The notes below the pieces were generated by a model, which did no database searches, was not told the origin of the DNA, and saw only the letters and a list, made by a program, of their open reading frames with translations. Shown in pieces: positions 31,498 to 40,144 of a stretch of 40,144 bases of DNA. Positions within the stretch are counted from its first letter, which is position 1, and each line of letters begins with the position of its first letter. Source of the stretch: Crocinitomicaceae bacterium (lineage in GTDB: Bacteria; Bacteroidota; Bacteroidia; Flavobacteriales_D; Crocinitomicaceae); assembly GCA_020436025.1 (NCBI GenBank), contig JAGQYP010000034.1, positions 1-40,144 of the forward strand. The letters are read 5' to 3'. Made by a program: the position numbers and the translations under genes.

Positions 31498-32245
31498 TAA
31501 CGGCCTTAACCTGTTCGCTTACTTTTCCGAATCTTCTTTCTCTTTGCTGGTATTCCAAAACCGCTTGAAAGAAATCTTCTTTGCGGAAGTCAGGCCAGTA
31601 TTTTTCAGTGAACAATAGTTCTGTATATGCCATTTCCCAAAGAAGGAAATTACTAACTCTCATTTCACCACTGGTTCTGATCAATAATTCCGGATCTGGA
31701 AAATCGGCAGTAGATAAATATTGTTTGATAAACTCTTGATCAATACTTTCTGGATCAATTTCCCCATCAATGGCTTTTTGGGTAATGATTTTCATGGCGT
31801 TGGCCACATCCCATCGGGCACTGTAATTTAGAGCAAGAATTAATTTTGTTCCTGTATTGTTTTCAGTAGATTTTACACCATCCGTAATAGCTTTCACTAC
31901 ACTTTCTGGCATAGAGCCAATGTTTCCGATGGTCATGAATTTCACATTGTTTTCGTTCAATTCGGCGATTTCATTAGCGATGGTTTCTACTAATAGATTC
32001 ATTAACGCATCAACTTCCTCTTTGGGTCGGCTCCAATTTTCGGTAGAAAAAGCGTACAATGTCAAATAATCCACTCCGCATTCTGTGGCGGCTTTGAGAG
32101 CTTCTCTAACCGATTCCACACCAGAAGTATGACCAAAAACTCGATGTTCACCTCTTTCCTGAGCCCATCTTCCATTTCCATCCATAATGATGGCTACATG
32201 TGAGGGAATATTTTCTTTATTTAAACTGTCTTTAATACTCATCAT
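31490..32245 (-). CDS. uppS: Isoprenyl transferase (undecaprenyl diphosphate synthase)
   Basis: Makes the C55 lipid carrier of peptidoglycan and O-antigen by cis-condensation of isopentenyl diphosphate with farnesyl diphosphate. The 251 residues contain HVAIIMDGNGRWAQERG with the catalytic Asp, HTSGVESVREALKAATECGVDYLTLYAFSTENW, LNYSARWDV and LLIRTSGEMRVSNFLLWEMAYTELLF. Two adjacent ATG codons (32245 and 32242) are equally possible. It is first in the uppS-bamA-ompH-ompH operon. Region 32246-32344 contains a small CGCTAAAAGCG hairpin but no clear promoter. Confidence 0.95.
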   Translation of the reverse strand: MMSIKDSLNKENIPSHVAIIMDGNGRWAQERGEHRVFGHTSGVESVREALKAATECGVDYLTLYAFSTENWSRPKEEVDALMNLLVETIANEIAELNENNVKFMTIGNIGSMPESVVKAITDGVKSTENNTGTKLILALNYSARWDVANAMKIITQKAIDGEIDPESIDQEFIKQYLSTADFPDPELLIRTSGEMRVSNFLLWEMAYTELLFTEKYWPDFRKEDFFQAVLEYQQRERRFGKVSEQVKAVNE

Positions 32246-32344
32246 GAGTAGTCGTTATGTGTTCAATAACGCTAAAAGCGCTAAATAATTATTTTCCTTT
32301 CTAATGTAAGTTATTATTAACAAAGCTTAACACATATTAAACGC

Positions 32345-32374
32345 AAAAAAGGGATTTGAAAACCAAACCCCTTT
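32345..32374 (-). terminator. Terminator after atpD-atpC
   Basis: On the minus strand AAAGGGGTTTG (32374-32364) pairs with CAAATCCCTTT (32358-32348) in an 11-bp stem with one G-U pair, followed by T residues to 32345. It lies 22 nt after the atpC stop. Confidence 0.85.
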
Positions 32375-32395
32375 CAGCTTTAAGCTAATATTTTA

Positions 32396-32689
32396 TTAGT
32401 TTGCTAATAATGTAACTTTATTGTTTTGTACTTCTACAACGCCACCATTGATATCAAATTCAAATGACTCATCCTTAGCTAAATTCACAAGGAATTCACC
32501 GCTAAGCCCATCAAATGATTTGTTTTTATCTGTAGCTTGTTTAACCTTCACTGTACCTTTAGTAAGAGCAGAAATAATTGGAGCATGATTTTCCCACATT
32601 CCAAACGAACCATCCACACCCGGAAGTACGATGGAATCGATGTGCCCTTTATAAAGAAGCTTGTCCGGTGTTATTACTTCAATCACCAT
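32396..32689 (-). CDS. atpC: ATP synthase F1 epsilon subunit (short form)
   Basis: Central-stalk subunit that couples rotation to catalysis. At 97 residues it holds only the N-terminal beta-sandwich (MVIEVITPDKLLYKGHIDSIVLPGVDGSFGMWENHAPIISALTKGTVKV) and lacks the C-terminal helical domain found in about 135-residue forms, which is usual in Bacteroidota. It follows atpD by 14 nt. The pair sits apart from the rest of the atp genes, which is also normal in this phylum. Confidence 0.92.
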   Translation of the reverse strand: MVIEVITPDKLLYKGHIDSIVLPGVDGSFGMWENHAPIISALTKGTVKVKQATDKNKSFDGLSGEFLVNLAKDESFEFDINGGVVEVQNNKVTLLAN

Positions 32690-32703
32690 AACTTATTCTT
32701 TTT

Positions 32704-34227
<1,524 letters not shown>

Positions 34228-34269
34228 TCAAAATCAGGAAGTTATATTTCTTCCATCAAAATTTGGGTG

Positions 34270-34302
34270 CAAAGGTATGTTATTTTCTTAAAATAAGGAC
34301 AA
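34270..34302 (-). promoter_or_regulatory. atpDC promoter
   Basis: On the minus strand TTG (34302-34300), 22 bases and TACCTTTG (34277-34270) match the Bacteroidota promoter. The box is followed by CACCC as at rplM. The predicted leader is about 58 nt. Confidence 0.75.
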
Positions 34303-34381
34303 GGTAAAGTGCAAATATTTTTAACTAATTTTGGATTTTTAAAATCAATATTGATAAAGATTACAGCCCTATTTCGATCAA

Positions 34382-35311
34382 GTGAAAATTTTCAAAGACT
34401 CAAACATTAAAAATCAAGTAGTTAGACCCTTGCTTACCATTGGGACTTTCGACGGGATTCATATAGGTCATCAGGAGATTTTAAGAAGATTGATTTCAGA
34501 AGCCAGATCGGCGAATGGAGAATCCGTATTGTTTACTTTTAATCCGCATCCAAGGGAGGTTGTTTTTCCGGAAAATCATGGATTAAAAATGCTGACCACT
34601 TTGGATGAAAAAATGCAGATTCTAGATGAATTGGGTTTGGATAATGTCATTTTATTTCCCTTTACTGAGGAGTTTTCCAAACTATCAGCCAAAGATTTTG
34701 TGCAACAGATTTTAGTGGATCAAATAGGTGTGCAGAAAGTAGTGATTGGCTACGATCATCATTTTGGGAACAACCGAGAAGGCAATATCGAATTGCTCAA
34801 AGAATTGGGTGCAGAACTCGGTTTTGAAGTTGAAGAAATTCCAGCACAGGACATTGATCATATTAATGTAAGTTCCACTAAAATTCGAAATGCTCTAAAG
34901 GAAGGAAAGATGGAAGTGGTTACCCAGTATTTGGGTCGACCTTTCGAAATCAATGGCATTGTTGTTGAAGGGAATAAGATTGGTCGAACGCTTGGTTTTC
35001 CCACAGCCAATATTGAAATAGGAGACGAAAAGAAGATGCTTCCGTGCAATGGAGCCTATGTGGTTCAGATTGGATTGAAGGGTCAAGTGTACAGAGGAAT
35101 GATGAATATAGGTTTTAATCCAACTCACAATCTTCAACACAAAGAAAGCGTTGAGGTTTTTATTCATCAGTTTGAAGGAGACATCTACGGTGAGAAAGTA
35201 AAAATTGAAGTGCTAACCAAAATTCGAAACGAACAGAAATTTGCCTCACCAAAAGAATTGAGAGAACAGTTGAAAAAGGATGAAGATTTTAGTCTTAATT
35301 ATAGTCATTAG
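34382..35311 (+). CDS. ribF: Bifunctional riboflavin kinase / FAD synthetase
   Basis: Phosphorylates riboflavin to FMN and adenylates FMN to FAD. The 309-residue protein begins with GTG at 34382. The N-terminal FMN adenylyltransferase domain is shown by LLTIGTFDGIHIGHQEILRRL (nucleotidyltransferase HxGH), FNPHPREVVFP and SSTKIRNALKEG. The C-terminal flavokinase domain is shown by GRPFEINGIVVEGNKIGRTLGFPTANIE and GMMNIGFNPT. The last 32 nt overlap the LRR gene. It supplies FMN for AroC and FAD for the ferredoxin reductase in the same window, though no shared regulation is visible. Confidence 0.93.
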   Translation: MKIFKDSNIKNQVVRPLLTIGTFDGIHIGHQEILRRLISEARSANGESVLFTFNPHPREVVFPENHGLKMLTTLDEKMQILDELGLDNVILFPFTEEFSKLSAKDFVQQILVDQIGVQKVVIGYDHHFGNNREGNIELLKELGAELGFEVEEIPAQDIDHINVSSTKIRNALKEGKMEVVTQYLGRPFEINGIVVEGNKIGRTLGFPTANIEIGDEKKMLPCNGAYVVQIGLKGQVYRGMMNIGFNPTHNLQHKESVEVFIHQFEGDIYGEKVKIEVLTKIRNEQKFASPKELREQLKKDEDFSLNYSH

Positions 35312-35885
35312 TTGTCAGTTTCAAGTTGTCAGTGCACAGAATGCATGGGGACCTAAGAATGACACAAATAGGGTTTGGACCAATCTGGACTCGGCTATTG
35401 CACATCCTTTGGAAGTGGTTTCCTTAGATCTATCAAAAAGTAAACTGACAGAATTCCCCAAAGAGATTTTCCAATTCAAGAATTTGGAAGTTCTGAATTT
35501 GGGTCGAAACAAAATTGAGTCCGTACCCGGCGAGTTGAATCAATTGCAGTTTTTGAGGATTTTAGTTTTAGAGCGAAACAAGATTTACAGTTTTCCCATT
35601 GCGGTGTGCAGCATGCCTAATTTGGAACAATTGATCATGAATCGAAATCAGGTAGTCACCATTCCTGCGTGTATCCAGTTTGCCGAGAAATTGGAATATT
35701 TGGATTTATGGTCGAATCAAGTGGAAAACGTTCCAGACGAAATTGCCAAGTTGAAACATTTAAAAGAATTTGACCTACGCGGACTCACCTATGCTCCCGA
35801 ATTCAATGCTAGAATAAAGGGGTTGTTGCCTCAAGCGGAAGTGAGGATGGAGCCTCCTTGTGATTGTATGTCAGGGGAGAAGTAA
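35280..35885 (+). CDS. Exported leucine-rich repeat protein
   Basis: A 201-residue protein with a signal peptide (1-19, ending VVSAQ) and about six LRR units of roughly 23 residues (LEVVSLDLSKSKLTEFPKEI, NLEVLNLGRNKIESVPGEL, FLRILVLERNKIYSFPIAV, NLEQLIMNRNQVVTIPA, KLEYLDLWSNQVENVPDEI, HLKEFDLRG), followed by a C-terminal MEPPCDCMSGEK. LRR proteins bind other proteins, but the partner here is unknown. Its ATG lies within ribF (32-nt overlap in another frame), so it is probably translationally coupled to ribF. A perfect 40-bp palindrome lies after the stop. Confidence 0.8.
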   Translation: MKILVLIIVISCQFQVVSAQNAWGPKNDTNRVWTNLDSAIAHPLEVVSLDLSKSKLTEFPKEIFQFKNLEVLNLGRNKIESVPGELNQLQFLRILVLERNKIYSFPIAVCSMPNLEQLIMNRNQVVTIPACIQFAEKLEYLDLWSNQVENVPDEIAKLKHLKEFDLRGLTYAPEFNARIKGLLPQAEVRMEPPCDCMSGEK

Positions 35886-35894
35886 TGTCTTACG

Positions 35895-35934
35895 CATTCA
35901 GTAACTGACGGTTTAAACCGTCAGTTACTGAATG
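35895..35934. terminator. Perfect 40-bp palindrome between convergent genes
   Basis: A perfect inverted repeat with 20-nt arms (CATTCAGTAACTGACGGTTT and its complement) and no spacer sits in the 58 bp between the stops of the LRR gene and the T9SS gene. It can form a long hairpin from either strand and could act as a shared bidirectional terminator, although no T-tract follows on either side. Confidence 0.6.
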
Positions 35935-35943
35935 AATGGAGTT

Positions 35944-37461
35944 TTATTCAATCACAATTTTATCATGAACAAGCTCACTACCAATTTTAGCTTTCAAGAA
36001 GTAAATTCCCTTTGGCAAATGTTCAAGATGCATCTCAGCTTTTGACTTTTTCAAATTTTCATGAGTGTAAATAAGCCGTCCATCGGTGGAGTGGATTTGG
36101 ATATTTTCGATGAGTTTGCCTTCTTCGGATTCGATGGTGAATTGTCCGGTTGATGGGTTGGGGTAGATGGAAATTCTATTCTGCTCTTCAAGTTCTTCCA
36201 CTGAACCATAAAACACATAGAGGCAATCTGAGTAAGTATAGCCCGTATTATTCATTCTGCCGGACGAGTCGAAAGTTGATTGAACCATGTTTGTGTCTAT
36301 TTGAATGGCCTCATCCGAGATGGAAAAAGTGGTTGAAACTAAAGGGACATTTTTGCTTAATTCGCAGGACGAAATATAAGGTCTTACCCCAAATTCTCTA
36401 GGCCCTACTAATTTCCAATTATGGATAAACCCGCCGTTTTCTAAAACATATAAATTTTCATTAAACAATTTCATTCCTTCGTATTTCCCTAGAGATCTTG
36501 TCATTCTTAGAGAATCAAGTGAGTAGTCAGTTTTTAAGTAATTGCTAGTAAATTCCATTTGAGAGCTACTATATGAAAAATAGATTCCGCTGTCCTTGAG
36601 GACAATACTTCCTTCTGGATGCCATATATAGTTATTGAATTCATCTATGGTTTTTGCTATGATAAAATTCCCAATTGAATCTGTTTTAAAAATAATGAAC
36701 TTGTTTTCTGGGCTGCTAAATCCTAGATATATTAAATTACCAAGAGAATCGATATTTAAATCTAATATTTCAGTTGAATCAATACTCTTATTCCAAATAA
36801 GATTCCCTTGGAAGCCCCATTTTTGAATTAGGGATTTTGTCTTGTTCCCGTAGGTGACAATGAAGTAATTAGAATCAATCTCGAGAATATTATTGTTGTA
36901 AAATCTAGTACTATGTGAAAAGGAATTTGACCACAATATTTCTCCATTGGAATTTGTGCAAACCAAAGAATTGATTGAGTCTTTAAAAGAATCAAAAATT
37001 AGAGAGCTATCAGTGAGTTGATAGAAAAACGAATGATTTGAAGCAAAAGAATTGGTTATTTTTTTCTCCCATAAAGGATTTAAGTCGGGGTCTAGTTTTC
37101 TCAATCTTTGATGAAGAGTTCCTCCTGTCAATGATGTTGATAGTAACAAAATATTTGAGTCCAAAGACTCAATTACATTAAATTCAGGCAAAATTGCTTG
37201 GTATGTATAAGAGAGAATAGAGCTTGTGTCTAAAACGACAGTGTTCAATAATACACCATCCTTATCCAATTTTAAAATGAATTTTGGTCCATTGTATTCG
37301 TCTGTTCGGCCTGTTATAATGATTGAAGAGTCTTTGGATAATATTTCGAAATCTTCTTGAAAATGGTCAAAATATCCATCCAATATGATTTTTGTAGAAT
37401 ATGAAATTTGAGAAAATCCTATGAATGGAACGCAGTAAATTATAAAGATTAGATTTCTCAT
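35944..37461 (-). CDS. T9SS-secreted protein with C-terminal sorting domain
   Basis: A 505-residue exported protein starting at ATG 37461 (MRNLIFIIYCVPFIGFSQ, signal peptide 1-18). A longer frame back to 37692 would be an antisense reading of the thiamine riboswitch and would bury the signal peptide. The body (about 20-415) has repeated KLDKDGVLLNTVVLDTSS, KLDPDLNPLWEKK, NSNGEILWSNSF, QKWGFQGNLIWNKS and TDSIGNFIIAKT units, a beta-propeller-like pattern related to that of the T9SS protein at 4949-6403. The last 75 residues (ISIYPNPSTGQFTIESEEGK to HDKIVIE) are a type A T9SS sorting domain. Two cysteines (SCELSK, SDCLYV) flank a linker. Binding or adhesion is possible but not shown. Confidence 0.83.
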   Translation of the reverse strand: MRNLIFIIYCVPFIGFSQISYSTKIILDGYFDHFQEDFEILSKDSSIIITGRTDEYNGPKFILKLDKDGVLLNTVVLDTSSILSYTYQAILPEFNVIESLDSNILLLSTSLTGGTLHQRLRKLDPDLNPLWEKKITNSFASNHSFFYQLTDSSLIFDSFKDSINSLVCTNSNGEILWSNSFSHSTRFYNNNILEIDSNYFIVTYGNKTKSLIQKWGFQGNLIWNKSIDSTEILDLNIDSLGNLIYLGFSSPENKFIIFKTDSIGNFIIAKTIDEFNNYIWHPEGSIVLKDSGIYFSYSSSQMEFTSNYLKTDYSLDSLRMTRSLGKYEGMKLFNENLYVLENGGFIHNWKLVGPREFGVRPYISSCELSKNVPLVSTTFSISDEAIQIDTNMVQSTFDSSGRMNNTGYTYSDCLYVFYGSVEELEEQNRISIYPNPSTGQFTIESEEGKLIENIQIHSTDGRLIYTHENLKKSKAEMHLEHLPKGIYFLKAKIGSELVHDKIVIE

Positions 37462-37525
37462 TAATTGGTAATTATTAGTTTGGTATTGAAAACGAACTAA
37501 ATTAAATTTTGGTTGGAAGGTCTCA

Positions 37526-37559
37526 TTTGAACTTCTTCCAAATTTTCTTGTTACCTTTA
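37526..37559 (+). promoter_or_regulatory. Thiamine operon promoter
   Basis: TTTG (37526-37529), 22 bases, then TACCTTTA (37552-37559), one mismatch from TAnnTTTG. Transcription would begin just before the TPP aptamer. Confidence 0.6.
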
Positions 37560-37563
37560 TGAA

Positions 37564-37650
37564 AACTTTAGGGGTGTGGTGAAAATATCGCCACTGAGAT
37601 CTTACCCTTTGAACTTGATCCGGGTCATGCCGGCGAAAGGAAAAGTTAGA
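37564..37650 (+). ncRNA. TPP riboswitch (THI element)
   Basis: The conserved aptamer sequences GGGGTG (37571-37576), CTGAGA (37594-37599), ACCCTTTGAACTTGATCCGG (37604-37623) and GGTCATGCCGGCG with the closing AAAGG all appear in order. P1 is formed by AACTTT (37564-37569) and AAAGTT (37642-37647). It controls thiS-thiC and following genes: TPP binding lowers expression. A downstream hairpin near the thiS start probably serves as the expression platform. Confidence 0.97.
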
Positions 37651-37661
37651 TCTGGCAATGG

Positions 37662-37683
37662 ATTGTTGCGCCCCTGCAATAAT
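37662..37683 (+). promoter_or_regulatory. Putative expression-platform hairpin of the TPP riboswitch
   Basis: ATTGTTGC (37662-37669) pairs with GCAATAAT (37676-37683) around GCCCCT, 8 nt before the thiS ATG. The segment TTGCGCCCCT (37666-37675) can instead pair with AGGGGTGTGG (37570-37579) of the aptamer, with some wobble pairs. No T-tract follows, so control is more likely at translation initiation than termination. Confidence 0.5.
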
Positions 37684-37691
37684 TGAATTCA

Positions 37692-37895
37692 ATGAAAATA
37701 TATTTTAACGACGAAGAAAAAGATATCGATCAAGGCGAAACGATTGCGTCTTTGCTGGATAAAGTCGGTATAAAGGATCAAAAGGGAATTGCGGTGGCTG
37801 TGAATGAAACAATAGCTCCCAAAGACAATTGGAATCACCAGTTATTATCGGACGGAGATAAGGTGGTTTTGATTATGGCAACCGCTGGAGGATGA
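37692..37895 (+). CDS. thiS: Sulfur carrier protein ThiS
   Basis: Ubiquitin-fold carrier that receives sulfur as a C-terminal thiocarboxylate for thiazole synthesis by ThiG. The 67-residue protein begins at ATG 37692 (MKIYFNDEEKDID); a TTG three codons upstream falls in the riboswitch hairpin. The C-terminal Gly-Gly (LIMATAGG) required for activation by ThiF is present, and GIAVAVNETIAPKDNW is the family core. It is the first gene after the riboswitch. Confidence 0.95.
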   Translation: MKIYFNDEEKDIDQGETIASLLDKVGIKDQKGIAVAVNETIAPKDNWNHQLLSDGDKVVLIMATAGG

Positions 37896-39890
<1,995 letters not shown>

Positions 39891-39891
39891 G

Positions 39892-40144
39892 TTGATCATT
39901 GTTTTTTCACATATCGATTTCGTTCCGGATGAGCTTCAAATCCTGATTCAGTTATTTGAAAATGGAATGGAGAAATTACATCTGAAAAAATTGGGAAATA
40001 TTGCACAGTGGAGAGGTTTGCTGACACAAATTCCCGAAAAATTCAGAAAGAAAATTGTGATTCATTCCAATTACGAATTGCAACAGGAATTCCCGGAAAT
40101 TCAATTGCATTCGGGTAAGGTATTTGAAAATGAAGGGAAATATA
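39892..40144 (+). CDS. Thiamine phosphate synthase-like protein (ThiE/TenI family), partial
   Basis: An open frame starting at TTG 39892, 1 nt after thiC, runs off the window. The 84 visible residues begin LIIVFSHIDFVPDELQ and include LFENGMEKLHLKK and KKIVIHSNYELQQEFPE, which resemble the N-terminal beta-alpha units of the Bacteroidota ThiE/TenI family (LFxxGxxxxHLRK, IVLHSHYEL). ThiE joins HMP-PP and thiazole phosphate. Oddity: in the motif that is usually LRKP the sequence is LKKL. An upstream in-frame TGA means the start can only be TTG or a rarer codon. Confidence 0.75.
   Translation, partial: MIIVFSHIDFVPDELQILIQLFENGMEKLHLKKLGNIAQWRGLLTQIPEKFRKKIVIHSNYELQQEFPEIQLHSGKVFENEGKY

Noticed and set aside
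32246..32344. uppS promoter
   Set aside because: TTAAGCTTTG in this gap has one base too many between TA and TTTG, so it does not match the consensus well enough.
37462..37692. N-terminal extension of the T9SS protein back to 37692
   Set aside because: It is an antisense reading of the TPP riboswitch, starts with TTG, and would bury the signal peptide that begins at 37461.

Overview
The window looks like chromosomal DNA from a Bacteroidota bacterium, probably class Flavobacteriia or a Crocinitomicaceae/Cryomorphaceae-like relative. The signs are low GC content, several copies of the Bacteroidota sigma-70 -7 box TAnnTTTG, no Shine-Dalgarno sequences at starts, two proteins with type IX secretion (T9SS) C-terminal sorting domains plus a remnant of a third, a duplicated OmpH/Skp gene beside bamA, atpD-atpC apart from other ATP synthase genes, and a HYC_CC_PP-type protein beside a TonB receptor. 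No rRNA, tRNA, CRISPR array, prophage or intact insertion sequence was seen. Most genes are core housekeeping genes.

Layout. 1-2365: minus-strand start of a tryptophan operon (trpE, trpG, presumably continuing off the left edge), led by a Trp attenuator with a WWW leader peptide. 2550-4815: divergent aroA-aroC, which make the chorismate that TrpE uses. 4846-6707: a T9SS-secreted protein and an orphan sorting-domain remnant, bracketed by a direct repeat. 6737-11318: ferredoxin-NADP reductase, cyclophilin lipoprotein, group II truncated globin, a small membrane protein, an OmpA-like protein and TsaB. 11320-15340: translation block on the minus strand (rplM-rpsI-rpsB-tsf, terminator, pyrH-frr). 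15418-17205: small accessory region with an AlkD-like protein, an XRE regulator, a membrane protein and a decayed HigB/HigA toxin-antitoxin pair. 17206-19056: GNAT acetyltransferase and kbl. 19084-21234: a barrel-less TonB plug protein diverging from a secreted beta/gamma-crystallin-type protein. 21231-25105: NfuA-like Fe-S protein, then a probable copper/heavy-metal operon (HYC_CC_PP protein, TonB receptor, HMA protein). 25120-27742: gamma carbonic anhydrase homologue, murI, beta carbonic anhydrase and an unknown secreted protein. 27789-32245: envelope biogenesis operon uppS-bamA-ompH-ompH. 32345-34302: atpD-atpC. 34382-35885: ribF and an overlapping LRR protein. 35944-37461: a second T9SS protein. 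37526-40144: thiamine operon (TPP riboswitch, thiS, thiC, and the start of a thiE-like gene cut by the right edge).

I see no complete, obviously new defence or mobile system. The most distinctive signals are regulatory and structural: an apparently leaderless Trp attenuator, a set of -7 boxes only 4-7 nt from start codons, a HigBA locus whose toxin has collapsed while its promoter palindrome survives, a 54-nt dispersed repeat with inverted ends, a repeat-bounded T9SS cassette, a perfect 40-bp palindrome between convergent genes, and intergenic repeats that run into coding sequence (trpG tail, alkD head). Several start codons were moved from the longest open frame because a terminator, riboswitch, promoter or signal peptide showed the longer frame to be wrong.
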